From: Thermoprotei archaeon
Lineage (GTDB): Archaea; Thermoproteota; Thermoprotei; Thermofilales; B20-G17
Direction: 5' to 3'
Assembly: GCA_003649515.1 (NCBI GenBank)
Contig: QMSC01000044.1
Location: forward strand, 1 to 9,154
DNA: 9,154 bases
The notes beneath the pieces are model-generated. The model did no database searches and was not told where the DNA came from. It saw only the letters and a program-made list of their open reading frames with translations. Shown in pieces: positions 1 to 6,400 of this stretch (within the stretch, counting starts at the first letter, position 1; every line of letters begins with the position of its first letter). A program made the translations under genes and the position numbers.

Positions 1-1
1 C

Positions 2-1087
2 TATCTGGTATGCTCCCTCCTTTCTTATTATGAAACCTGCATCGACGAGATTGTGAAGGTAGTTGGAGAAGTTCTTATTGCCTATCTTCTTATTCAATCT
101 AGCTTCTAAGGAACTCTTTAGTTCCTTCCAGGATTTAGGGGAGCTTGCAAGGCTTCTCAGTATGAACAGATATCTCTCGCGTGCTAGAGGCCTTAGTTCT
201 AGGAAACTCTCTAACTCTTCTTGCAGGATGGTCGAGATCTCGAAAGTCACTTTTTCTAAAAGCTTTTCATCGATTCTTCTAGCCTTTACCGCTCGATTGC
301 CCACAATTGTGAGCCAACCCGGATTACATCCAACGGCCTTAGCTATTTTCTTCAAGAGTTCAAGAGATGCTCTAATGCCGTGGTACTCTAATCCTCGTTC
401 AAGAAAACCTACAGCTTGTTTCTCCGTGAAGTTCGTAAGTTTTATCTCCGTATACTTTGCCTTGTAAAGTGGGCTCTCGACATCGTCGAATTTAAGTAGC
501 TTATGCATCAACCCCTCTTGGGAGCTTATTAAAGTCATGGGCAGCCTTGTGGAGTACTCGTAGATATAGGAGATGATGTACTCAAAGGAAGTGGCTATTC
601 TTCTAGCTTCTTGAATCTCGTCGAACACTAGGACTACATTCACCTTGAAACTCGCCGCGATGGCGTCTATTATGTCAATAAGCTTCTTGAAAAACAATTC
701 CCCTTCCAATCCATCCACTGCTCTAAAGAGTACTGAATGCTCGGTGACCCTAACTTCATTTCTCCCCCTGAGTGCTCTCAAAAGCTTTACCCTAAACCTA
801 CTAAACCTCTCAATGAAGCTGTTTAGGGCTTCTTCGACTATTAGCATAAAGCTCTCAAAACCCGTACGTCTAATTCTCTTTAACCGAGTTAAATCGAATA
901 TCAGTGACGGTTGTGCTTTTTCGTTAATTGCTGTCAACACTAAAGAAGTCTTTCCAACGCGCCGTGGACCCACGACAAGCGTTATGGGGTCTCCTCGTTT
1001 CCAACATTTCAGTAACCTGTTAAGCTCGTCCTCTCTATTGTAGAGCTCTTCTCTTCTGACCTTTGGACCAAGCTTAAAATACGACAT
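2..1087 (-). CDS. Archaeal P-loop ATPase (AAA/STAND-like) with C-terminal winged helix; 3' end cut by window edge
   Basis: The minus-strand frame is open from ATG at 1087 to the left edge (362 codons, no stop), so the C-terminus lies outside. Residues 40-48 read GPRRVGKTS, a Walker A loop, and residues 155-160 FDEIQE form Walker B (D156, E157). About residues 300-362 are rich in charged helices and end in LVDAGFIIRKEGAYQI, a winged-helix pattern; in this family it is usually followed by a DP-containing tail, so only some tens of residues are probably missing. Known for the family: archaeal ATPase (PF01637-type) proteins are soluble, very numerous in Thermoproteota, and mostly without assigned function; ATP-driven switching on DNA or protein targets is assumed. 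It stands apart from the large operon and seems to have its own promoter in 1088-1160. Plus-strand frames over it are shadows. Confidence 0.88.
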   Translation of the reverse strand, partial: MSYFKLGPKVRREELYNREDELNRLLKCWKRGDPITLVVGPRRVGKTSLVLTAINEKAQPSLIFDLTRLKRIRRTGFESFMLIVEEALNSFIERFSRFRVKLLRALRGRNEVRVTEHSVLFRAVDGLEGELFFKKLIDIIDAIAASFKVNVVLVFDEIQEARRIATSFEYIISYIYEYSTRLPMTLISSQEGLMHKLLKFDDVESPLYKAKYTEIKLTNFTEKQAVGFLERGLEYHGIRASLELLKKIAKAVGCNPGWLTIVGNRAVKARRIDEKLLEKVTFEISTILQEELESFLELRPLARERYLFILRSLASSPKSWKELKSSLEARLNKKIGNKNFSNYLHNLVDAGFIIRKEGAYQI

Positions 1088-1099
1088 AAGTTGTACCCG

Positions 1100-1104
1100 T
1101 CACC
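1100..1104 (-). promoter_or_regulatory. Possible Shine-Dalgarno of the ATPase gene
   Basis: The minus strand reads GGTGA, twelve bases before the ATG at 1087. The motif fits archaeal anti-SD pairing, but the spacing is longer than at the operon genes in this window, so it is only moderate support for this start. Confidence 0.35.
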
Positions 1105-1106
1105 TA

Positions 1107-1120
1107 GTAGTACGTACTAC
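1107..1120. repeat. Perfect 14-bp palindrome in the ATPase leader; possible operator
   Basis: GTAGTACGTACTAC equals its own reverse complement. If the TATA-like stretch at 1146-1157 drives the ATPase gene, transcription would start near 1125-1130 and this palindrome would sit just inside the transcript, where an archaeal repressor could block the polymerase. It shares the TACGTA core with the palindrome at 1223-1238. Operator function is inference. Confidence 0.4.
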
Positions 1121-1145
1121 CCAATGCTAAAATTACAAAAATGGC

Positions 1146-1157
1146 AAATAAAAATAT
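1146..1157 (-). promoter_or_regulatory. Candidate TATA box for the ATPase gene
   Basis: On the minus strand this is a run of T and A (ATATTTTTATTT) about 60-70 bases upstream of the ATG at 1087. It is the best-placed TATA-like stretch before the gene, predicting a leader of about 40 bases. The whole gap is AT-rich, so chance matches are easy. Confidence 0.3.
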
Positions 1158-1209
1158 TGCTTAGAAAAATGTGGAGAGGGGGTGAGTAGTTAAAAATATT
1201 AAAGTTCTA

Positions 1210-1219
1210 GGTTCGAACC
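1210..1219. repeat. Perfect 10-bp palindrome
   Basis: GGTTCGAACC is self-complementary. It resembles the core of a tRNA T-arm, but the flanking bases do not form a T-stem, so it is listed only as a palindrome, perhaps a protein-binding site. It lies four bases from the next palindrome. Confidence 0.35.
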
Positions 1220-1222
1220 ATA

Positions 1223-1238
1223 ATTTTTACGTAAAAAT
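1223..1238. repeat. Perfect 16-bp palindrome centred on TACGTA
   Basis: ATTTTTACGTAAAAAT is its own reverse complement. It shares the central TACGTA with the palindrome at 1107-1120, the two centres being 117 bp apart. It could be a second binding site of one regulator. T-runs on both strands also make a weak bidirectional termination signal conceivable. Confidence 0.4.
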
Positions 1239-1412
1239 GCTATAATGCGCTTAGTATACCCTGCTATTAATGATTAATTGTTCAATAATATCATTTAGAA
1301 AATACAATATACTCTACGGGTTATCGTAATGGTTAGCATCTATGAATAGAATCATTATTTTTAACACATCCAGACGTCGGCTTATACACGTCTATATGGT
1401 GTCAGCTGTGCA

Positions 1413-1577
1413 CTATAACAAGAATTCATGCTTACAACGGGGACACTTAACGTAAGCGCAGCCCTTACTTGCTGCGGGACACGCTCCACAGGAGAAGGCT
1501 CTCGAATACGTCACGCTAAACCTATAACCGCATTGGGGACATACTACGATGTCTTTTCTATCTCCTTTTATCCTCAT
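1413..1577 (-). CDS. Small cysteine-rich zinc-ribbon protein, 54 residues
   Basis: Seven cysteines lie in 54 residues: CPQCGYRF (C13, C16) and CPRCKHEF (C45, C48) form the two knuckles of a zinc ribbon, and between them lies CGACPAASKGC (C30, C33, C40), a CxxCx6C cluster that may bind a second metal or an Fe-S centre. The function is not known to me. From memory the pattern resembles small proteins found beside ferrous-iron transport genes, but no such genes are seen here. I chose the ATG at 1577: a GTG at 1604 would add nine residues, but TATA-like boxes at 1606-1625 predict transcription starting downstream of that GTG, and AGGG at 1584-1587 lies six bases before the ATG. No membrane segment is present. 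The stop is TAG, and the gene appears monocistronic. Confidence 0.75.
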   Translation of the reverse strand: MRIKGDRKDIVVCPQCGYRFSVTYSRAFSCGACPAASKGCAYVKCPRCKHEFLL

Positions 1578-1605
1578 AGCATGCCCTAAACTATTTTCTA
1601 CCACG

Positions 1606-1625
1606 TTTATAAAAACTTTATATTT
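1606..1625 (-). promoter_or_regulatory. TATA-like promoter of the zinc-ribbon gene
   Basis: The minus strand holds two overlapping candidates, AAATATAAAG (1616-1625) and TTTTTATAAA (about 1606-1615). With the usual 24-28 bases to the start site, transcription would begin around 1582-1597, leaving a very short leader before the ATG at 1577. This also argues against the GTG at 1604 as the real start. Confidence 0.45.
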
Positions 1626-1690
1626 GTAAAACTTTAGAAAGCTTTTCAGTTAAGGAAGAAATCACTATATCCTCATCACAGTAAGGTAAG

Positions 1691-1698
1691 TTTAATAA
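1691..1698 (+). promoter_or_regulatory. TATA-like box upstream of the structured RNA candidate
   Basis: TTTAATAA on the plus strand is centred about 26 bases before 1721, the first base of the inverted repeat. That is the archaeal spacing between TATA box and start site, so transcription would begin exactly at the base of the predicted helix. The surrounding 116 bases are about 24% GC, which lowers the weight of the match. Confidence 0.45.
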
Positions 1699-1720
1699 AA
1701 TGTATGTGACTACATTATTT

Positions 1721-1816
1721 GGGCCCCGAGAACGTAAACGCGTGTGCGCAGTGCTCTTCCTCCCGAAAGGGAGGGTCCTAGAACAGCCAGTATGTCTGCG
1801 CGTGTTCTCGGGGCCC
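1721..1816 (+). ncRNA. Candidate structured non-coding RNA, 96 nt, family unknown
   Basis: Bases 1721-1733 (GGGCCCCGAGAAC) pair perfectly over 13 bp with 1804-1816. Inside, 1738-1742 (ACGCG) can pair with 1799-1803, leaving a 4-base GUAA bulge; alternatively 1746-1751 (GCGCAG) pairs with 1796-1801. At the tip, 1759-1764 (CCTCCC) pairs with 1769-1774 around GAAA, a GNRA tetraloop that exists only on the plus strand. A 20-base 3'-side segment (1776-1795, containing AGAACAGCCAG) stays largely unpaired. GC is about 64% against about 24% in the upstream spacer; in AT-rich hyperthermophiles such islands are typical of functional RNAs. A TATA-like box sits at the right distance upstream. No U-rich terminator is obvious after 1816. 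It does not fit tRNA, 5S, C/D box or classical H/ACA folds. Alternatives are a small non-autonomous mobile element or a 3' structure of the opposing operon mRNA. Confidence 0.5.
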
Positions 1817-1821
1817 GAGAA
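1805..1821. repeat. Near-perfect palindrome overlapping the right arm of the RNA candidate
   Basis: TTCTCGGG (1805-1812) and CCCGAGAA (1814-1821) are exact inverted repeats around one base. CCCGAGAA also occurs in the left arm at 1725-1732, so the right arm has two possible partners. With a one-base spacer the local pair is unlikely as an RNA hairpin and makes more sense as a DNA-binding palindrome or an inter-strand duplex. Confidence 0.45.
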
Positions 1822-1845
1822 GACTATCCACTTGTTGGATGCTTA

Positions 1846-2901
1846 TTAAGTCCATTCTTCGAGAACTACGGGTTTCAATCCCAAGTATTCCGCGGCTGTA
1901 ACGAGTCTTATGCCCTTCTTCTCGGCTTTCTCCCAAACTTCCTTTGTGTGTTCCCTAAATTTCTTCTCGCGTGGTAGATGGTGATCGTATATTATGAGCT
2001 CTGAACCCGACTCTTCGACTATCCTAACAGCGTTTTTCACGGCCCTCTGAAGGTTTATTAGGTTAAGGGTATAGCCGAGCATGTAGGTCATGGGGCCGTC
2101 GAGTATTATTATCTGCGGTTTCTCACTAATTATCCACTCAGCATAATCCTCTATAATCGGTCCGTTGAGGTCGGAGGTGTAGAGAAGCTTCATTTTCTGG
2201 CATTCTATAACAACGCTCACGACCCATCCCACCCTGGAGAATTCTATTCCGTGGAATAGAGGTCTTGTGAACCTAATTTTTACGCCTTTAAACTCGTACT
2301 CTCGTCCGTCCGCGAAGAGCAGTTTCGTATTGGTGTTCGGGAAGTCACGTTCGGGTATTCTACACCACCGAGACCACTTTTCCGCCCTCCTTTCAAACCA
2401 CTTTAATCCCTTCTCGAGGAGTTCCCTCTTCCTCTGAGCGTAATCACCGTAGTCTATGCTAGATGCTATTGGAAGTTCTTCGAGAGGGTTGCTATAGGCC
2501 TTCTCAGAAGGTTCTTCTAAAACCTCTTCTAGGGCTATGTTTCCAAGCTCCTTGAAGAAGTTCGTGTAGAACCTCAAGGATCTTTCGCGCTGCGAATCAT
2601 TAATATACTCATTGGGGTTCTTAGCGAGGACAACTTTCCTCTCATAGAGCTCTTTATCGAAATCCGTGAAGTGGTCGTAGTGGTAATGCGTTATTATAAC
2701 GATATCAGCTTTTCTGGCGGCTTTTTTAATCTCTTCCCTCCCTCTTATCGTCCACTCGCGCTTTAATTCTCCCGGTGCTGGAAAGGAGGGGTGCATAATA
2801 GCCACTCCTGGATCTATGAGGATTCTGACACCGGAGCATTCTACGGTAATGGAGGAGGATTTCGCCCCTAAGGAATCAAACCACACGGGCTTGAAGCGCA
2901 T
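1846..2901 (-). CDS. MBL-fold metallohydrolase, UPF0282 family
   Basis: This 351-residue soluble protein has the metallo-beta-lactamase signature. Residue D30 lies in LIDPG at the end of the early strand, H72-Y-H74-Y-D76-H77 is the HxHxDH metal motif, and H217 (PLFHG), D244 (YTSDLNG) and H307/H308 (YDHHLPR) fit the later metal ligands. The start of the protein (LGAKS, LIDPG, ITHYHYDH) matches my recollection of archaeal UPF0282 proteins, whose substrate is unknown; it is somewhat longer than the roughly 300 residues usual there, the extra length being in the charged region around residues 100-190. All expected metal ligands are present, so it should be an active hydrolase. It is the last gene of the operon, four bases after the membrane-protein stop, with GGGTG seven bases before its ATG. 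No signal peptide is seen, so it acts in the cytoplasm. Confidence 0.88.
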   Translation of the reverse strand: MRFKPVWFDSLGAKSSSITVECSGVRILIDPGVAIMHPSFPAPGELKREWTIRGREEIKKAARKADIVIITHYHYDHFTDFDKELYERKVVLAKNPNEYINDSQRERSLRFYTNFFKELGNIALEEVLEEPSEKAYSNPLEELPIASSIDYGDYAQRKRELLEKGLKWFERRAEKWSRWCRIPERDFPNTNTKLLFADGREYEFKGVKIRFTRPLFHGIEFSRVGWVVSVVIECQKMKLLYTSDLNGPIIEDYAEWIISEKPQIIILDGPMTYMLGYTLNLINLQRAVKNAVRIVEESGSELIIYDHHLPREKKFREHTKEVWEKAEKKGIRLVTAAEYLGLKPVVLEEWT

Positions 2902-2905
2902 ACTT

Positions 2906-3463
2906 TCACACCCTTAGACTCCTGTTCTCACCCGGTTTCCCCTCCAGAGCTCTAGCGAACAAGGAGTAGACGAACACGAAGTTTAGGGAGAGGAGAGCAG
3001 CAGCTAGGAACTCTACCGAAGCTCTCGGCAGGTAGAAGTTTATGAAGTAATCGGGATTCCCCATGATTGAGGCTAGGAATAAGTTTACGATAACGAGCGC
3101 TAGATAGGTCCAAAGAGCTACCCTTCCAACTTTCTCGGGAGTATCGACAATTATTCCCAGAAATCCTGCTAAAGCAACGTAGCGAGCTAGACTCAAGAGG
3201 AATGTCAGGAGAAGTGCGTTGATATCATATGTAGTTCTACTCTGAAAAAAGGTATTGCTGGTAGCTGTGGCTATTGCTACTAGTCCCCCTACACCAAAGC
3301 CGTGAAGTGCGGAAAGGGAAGCTATAGATGCCTCTACGAGGCTTTCTTCTAGAAATGATAGGTATCCTCTAAATAGTGTCAATCCCTTTACACAGCATAC
3401 TAGGAGTATGTGTATCAGAATACCCATCAATGAGGTGCTCTTACTATACCTCTTAACGAGCAC
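2906..3463 (-). CDS. Integral membrane protein with about five membrane segments, unknown function
   Basis: I do not recognise this protein. From the GTG at 3463 it has 185 residues. Hydrophobic stretches lie roughly at residues 13-32, 45-67 (rich in Gly, Ala, Ser), 83-106, 115-134 and 148-171, and the C-terminus is short and basic; the second stretch is weak, so four or five spans are possible. Three starts compete: GTG at 3472 (188 residues, no clear ribosome site), GTG at 3463 (GGTG six bases upstream, chosen here) and ATG at 3427 (173 residues, GAGGT about twenty bases away). The chosen start overlaps the permease gene by 11 bases, suggesting coupled translation. Its place between the permease and the MBL gene suggests an accessory membrane subunit of the same system, which is inference. 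Confidence 0.7.
   Translation of the reverse strand: MLVKRYSKSTSLMGILIHILLVCCVKGLTLFRGYLSFLEESLVEASIASLSALHGFGVGGLVAIATATSNTFFQSRTTYDINALLLTFLLSLARYVALAGFLGIIVDTPEKVGRVALWTYLALVIVNLFLASIMGNPDYFINFYLPRASVEFLAAALLSLNFVFVYSLFARALEGKPGENRSLRV
2909..2913 (-). promoter_or_regulatory. Shine-Dalgarno of the MBL gene
   Basis: The minus strand reads GGGTG seven bases before the ATG at 2901 and lies inside the last codons of the upstream gene, which ends at 2906. This supports the chosen start and translation from a shared mRNA. Confidence 0.55.
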
Positions 3464-6400
3464 GACTAACACCAGACTTGTATATTGCCTGCCACACTAG
3501 AATAATTTTTCTAATTTCCCTAACGGTCGTTTCCGCAAGCTCATGGAACCCCATTCTAATCCTAATAGGTACTAATTTCAGGGTCACCTTATAAAGTCTA
3601 ACCCCTACGATGGGCGTCAGCTCTATTGTCACTTTAAGTTCATTGGGTTGCTCGCTGACGTTTTGGATGTAAATGTCGATTATCTTCCTGTCGTCCTCAC
3701 TATATGTTTTGATCTCTGACCTAGTCAACACGGAGTAGGCTGGAAACAGCGCTAGCACCCTCTTTCTCACAAAGCTCACGAAATCCTCCACTAAGTGCTC
3801 CTCTATCCTGAAGGGCAGCTCCTCAACTATTCCTTTTCTTTTCTTTAAGGTCCACCTTCTAATGTGGCTTGGCACTGTGTGAAGGGTTGCTTTCTGCGCC
3901 GGATAGATGGTTGCTACGGTGGTAATGAAGGTCGCTAGGAGGAGGCCTAGTACAGTCCATAAGGGCGAGAGCTTGTAGTAGAGCTCTCTGAAAGCTCCCA
4001 CTTCCTTCCCTAACAGCAATAGCCCCGTCCCTAAGCTGTACCCTAATCCCCCGCCTACGAGGGCTAGAGCTACAGCCTGTGCTGTAAATAGGTACTTTAT
4101 CTGTGTGGGGCTTAGCCCTAGTGAGCTATAGATCCATATCTCCCTTCTCTTCTCGTAAACTAACCCGATCATGGAGTTAGCGCATATGAGGATCCCTAGT
4201 GCAATTGGTATGAGCGAGGCAAGGCCTGTAAAGCTCACAGTATAGCTTCTCATTAGTGTCTGTGATATGGTACCGTGAGCGTATATTACTGCCTTATAGT
4301 AGCGCAAGAGCCTATTAGCGTTCTCAAGAGCCTCACTGGCCTCGCTAAATGGCGCGTATACTCCTACGATTACGGCTCGAAAGACGTAGTTCCTCCTATA
4401 GCTTGCTATAACAACGTACTTCGGGTCGGCGTATTCTTTTCTCAATCCCTCTTCTTCACGGGAGTAGAACATCGGTAATATGGGATCTCCGCTAACATCC
4501 CTTATTTTAGCCAGCAGTCTCTCATCGAATATTCCACGGACAGTAAAGTTCACTTCGAATATCTGGTAGGGATCAGATAGTACGACTACGTCTCCCGGAC
4601 GCAAGCGAAGTTTAGCTGCAAGGAAGCTGCTGATCAGTATGTCGCAATCGCTGCTGATGTACTCACCTTCAATTATTATGCTTTCATCTAAACGCGTTAT
4701 CTGGGGCTCGATTAGAGGATTTATCAATATAGCCCCTTGAAGGGACTCAGTGTCATTTATTAGCGGGTTTCTTATGGTACAGAAAGCTACATCCTGCCAC
4801 TTGCTCTTCCACCTGATAAGTAGGCTATCTTGAGGCCTATTTACTAGCTCGGAGAACGCAGCTACATCGTTTAAGCTCATGCTTTTAGCTATACCTACTG
4901 TCGGCACCTTTACGTAGGTGTATCTCGGCAGTAAGGATGCAACCGTTACTTCCCTAGTAGAGACTGACGTGAACGCTACAAACGACATTACAGTAGCCGT
5001 TATAGTGATTAAGAGTAACATGGTCCTCAATCTCCGTTTCCTTAAGTCGTTTAACGCTAGGTGGAAGGCCATTGAGACAGCTCCCCAGAAGTGAGGCTTC
5101 TCAGGAGTGGGGTTCCTCGCCATGTTGTTCGGTATCTCCCAGAAGAATAGGAAGAATAGCACTACGTAGAGCGAGGAGTAGAACAGGAGCTTGTATTGGA
5201 ACATTGGGGTTCCCACGGAGAAGAACGACTTATAACCTGGGTGTACGATGTACAGCATTAATTGCGTGAAGAGGAATATTATGGAGGCAACCATGAAAGC
5301 TCTAGCGCCGCGACTTTCAGTTATGAGTCGGGCAAGAGCATAACTGAAGAATATCATGAACAGGAATAGGATTATCGATGAGTATGATAGGAGCTTAGCG
5401 TATATCAGGAGCGAGGTCTCTAGTTTATGGAGCTCCCTGGTGATGTAATTTATCTCCACTTCTGCTGCCTTAATCTTATCCCTATAAAACGCCTCTTCGA
5501 GAAGCTTAAAGTGCTCGCGTAGCTCAGCGAGCTTATCGAGGGATTCGGGCGACTGGTAGCCTTCAGTGACTGCTTGTACAACTATCCTCTCGACCTCTTG
5601 AAGCCTTGCGCTGAGATCCTTTAAGATCGTTTCAATGCGAAGCCTATCTACGTCCACCACAGTAATGCTTCCTTCCTCCACGTCAAATCCCTGAGTATCG
5701 TTCCGAAGAGTGACTGTTTGACCAGAGTACCTGTAGAGCTTTACTTCATAGGAGCCTGGCGGAACTAAACAGAGGGTAATGTACCTATCCATGCCGTACC
5801 TGAACAGTTCCCGGGGTAGCCCTCTCACACTATAGGCGTGTCCGCGGGTGCTCTCTCTTACGGTTGATCTGTAAACGATGCTGTATAACGAGAGAAAGGC
5901 CAATACTCCTTTAGACTCCATGTTCACTACGACCTGATAGGAGGGAGTGTAAGGCCCTACGAAGAGGGTATAGGAGCCGTATTTCTCGCACATGTGAGTG
6001 TTTTCGTCTATTTTAGTGGCGTGAATCGTGATCTTCATATCCCCTTTAAGGGGGATCAGCAGTGAAGCACGTCCTTCATTATCCGTCTTAGCGTACATCG
6101 TTCGTCTCTGGAAGGTTATTCCTCCTTTCACCCTATACTCCACTTCCACGAAGAGAATAGCATTTGGGCAGGGCTCATTGCCCGCCACTGTAGTGATATT
6201 TAGGCGTACTCCATCAATATCACCTACATATATTGTGTCTATGAAGGGTAGGTCCCTGTAATTAAAGCTCCTAGTGTAGTTTCCCACGCTACTCGACAGT
6301 ATAAGCAAGGCGTTTCCTTCTATAGGAGGGAGTCTCGTGTAAACTTCAATTATGTTCACGAGAGTCTTGTTGATGAAGTAATAGCGCGATGTGGTGAAGG

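Larger units (their letters stand above)
1088..1412. other. AT-rich intergenic gap without a recognisable gene
   Basis: Stops are frequent in all frames and I see no tRNA, CRISPR or transposon end. The contents are the ATPase promoter and leader region, three perfect palindromes (1107-1120, 1210-1219, 1223-1238) and a purine-rich stretch at 1171-1186 that looks like a ribosome binding site but leads to no reading frame. Confidence 0.6.

Noticed and set aside
63..1043. Plus-strand reading frames over the left end.
   Set aside because: They lie entirely antisense to the ATPase, which has clear Walker motifs, and show no domain of their own.
1171..1186. A ribosome binding site on the plus strand (GGAGAGGGGGTGAG).
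   Set aside because: The reading frames after it stop within a few codons, so it serves no visible gene.
1205..1222. A tRNA T-arm or tRNA fragment around GGTTCGAACC.
   Set aside because: The flanks do not pair to a five-bp T-stem and no acceptor, D or anticodon arm is nearby.
1721..1816. A tRNA, 5S rRNA, SRP RNA or RNase P RNA.
   Set aside because: There is no T8, T-arm or CCA context; it is too short for SRP or RNase P RNA, and the 5S core is absent.
1721..1822. A C/D or H/ACA guide RNA.
   Set aside because: No C box (RTGATGA) or D box (CTGA) is seen. AGA follows the closing helix at about the H/ACA spacing, but there is no two-sided guide pocket and no clear kink-turn, so the match is too weak.
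1716..1825. A MITE-like mobile element with 13-bp terminal inverted repeats.
   Set aside because: No target-site duplication is visible at the ends and no second copy occurs in the window; kept only as an alternative to the RNA.
1744..1977. A plus-strand reading frame starting within the RNA candidate and running into the MBL gene.
   Set aside because: It is half antisense to the MBL gene and half inside the inverted-repeat structure, with no ribosome site or recognisable domain.
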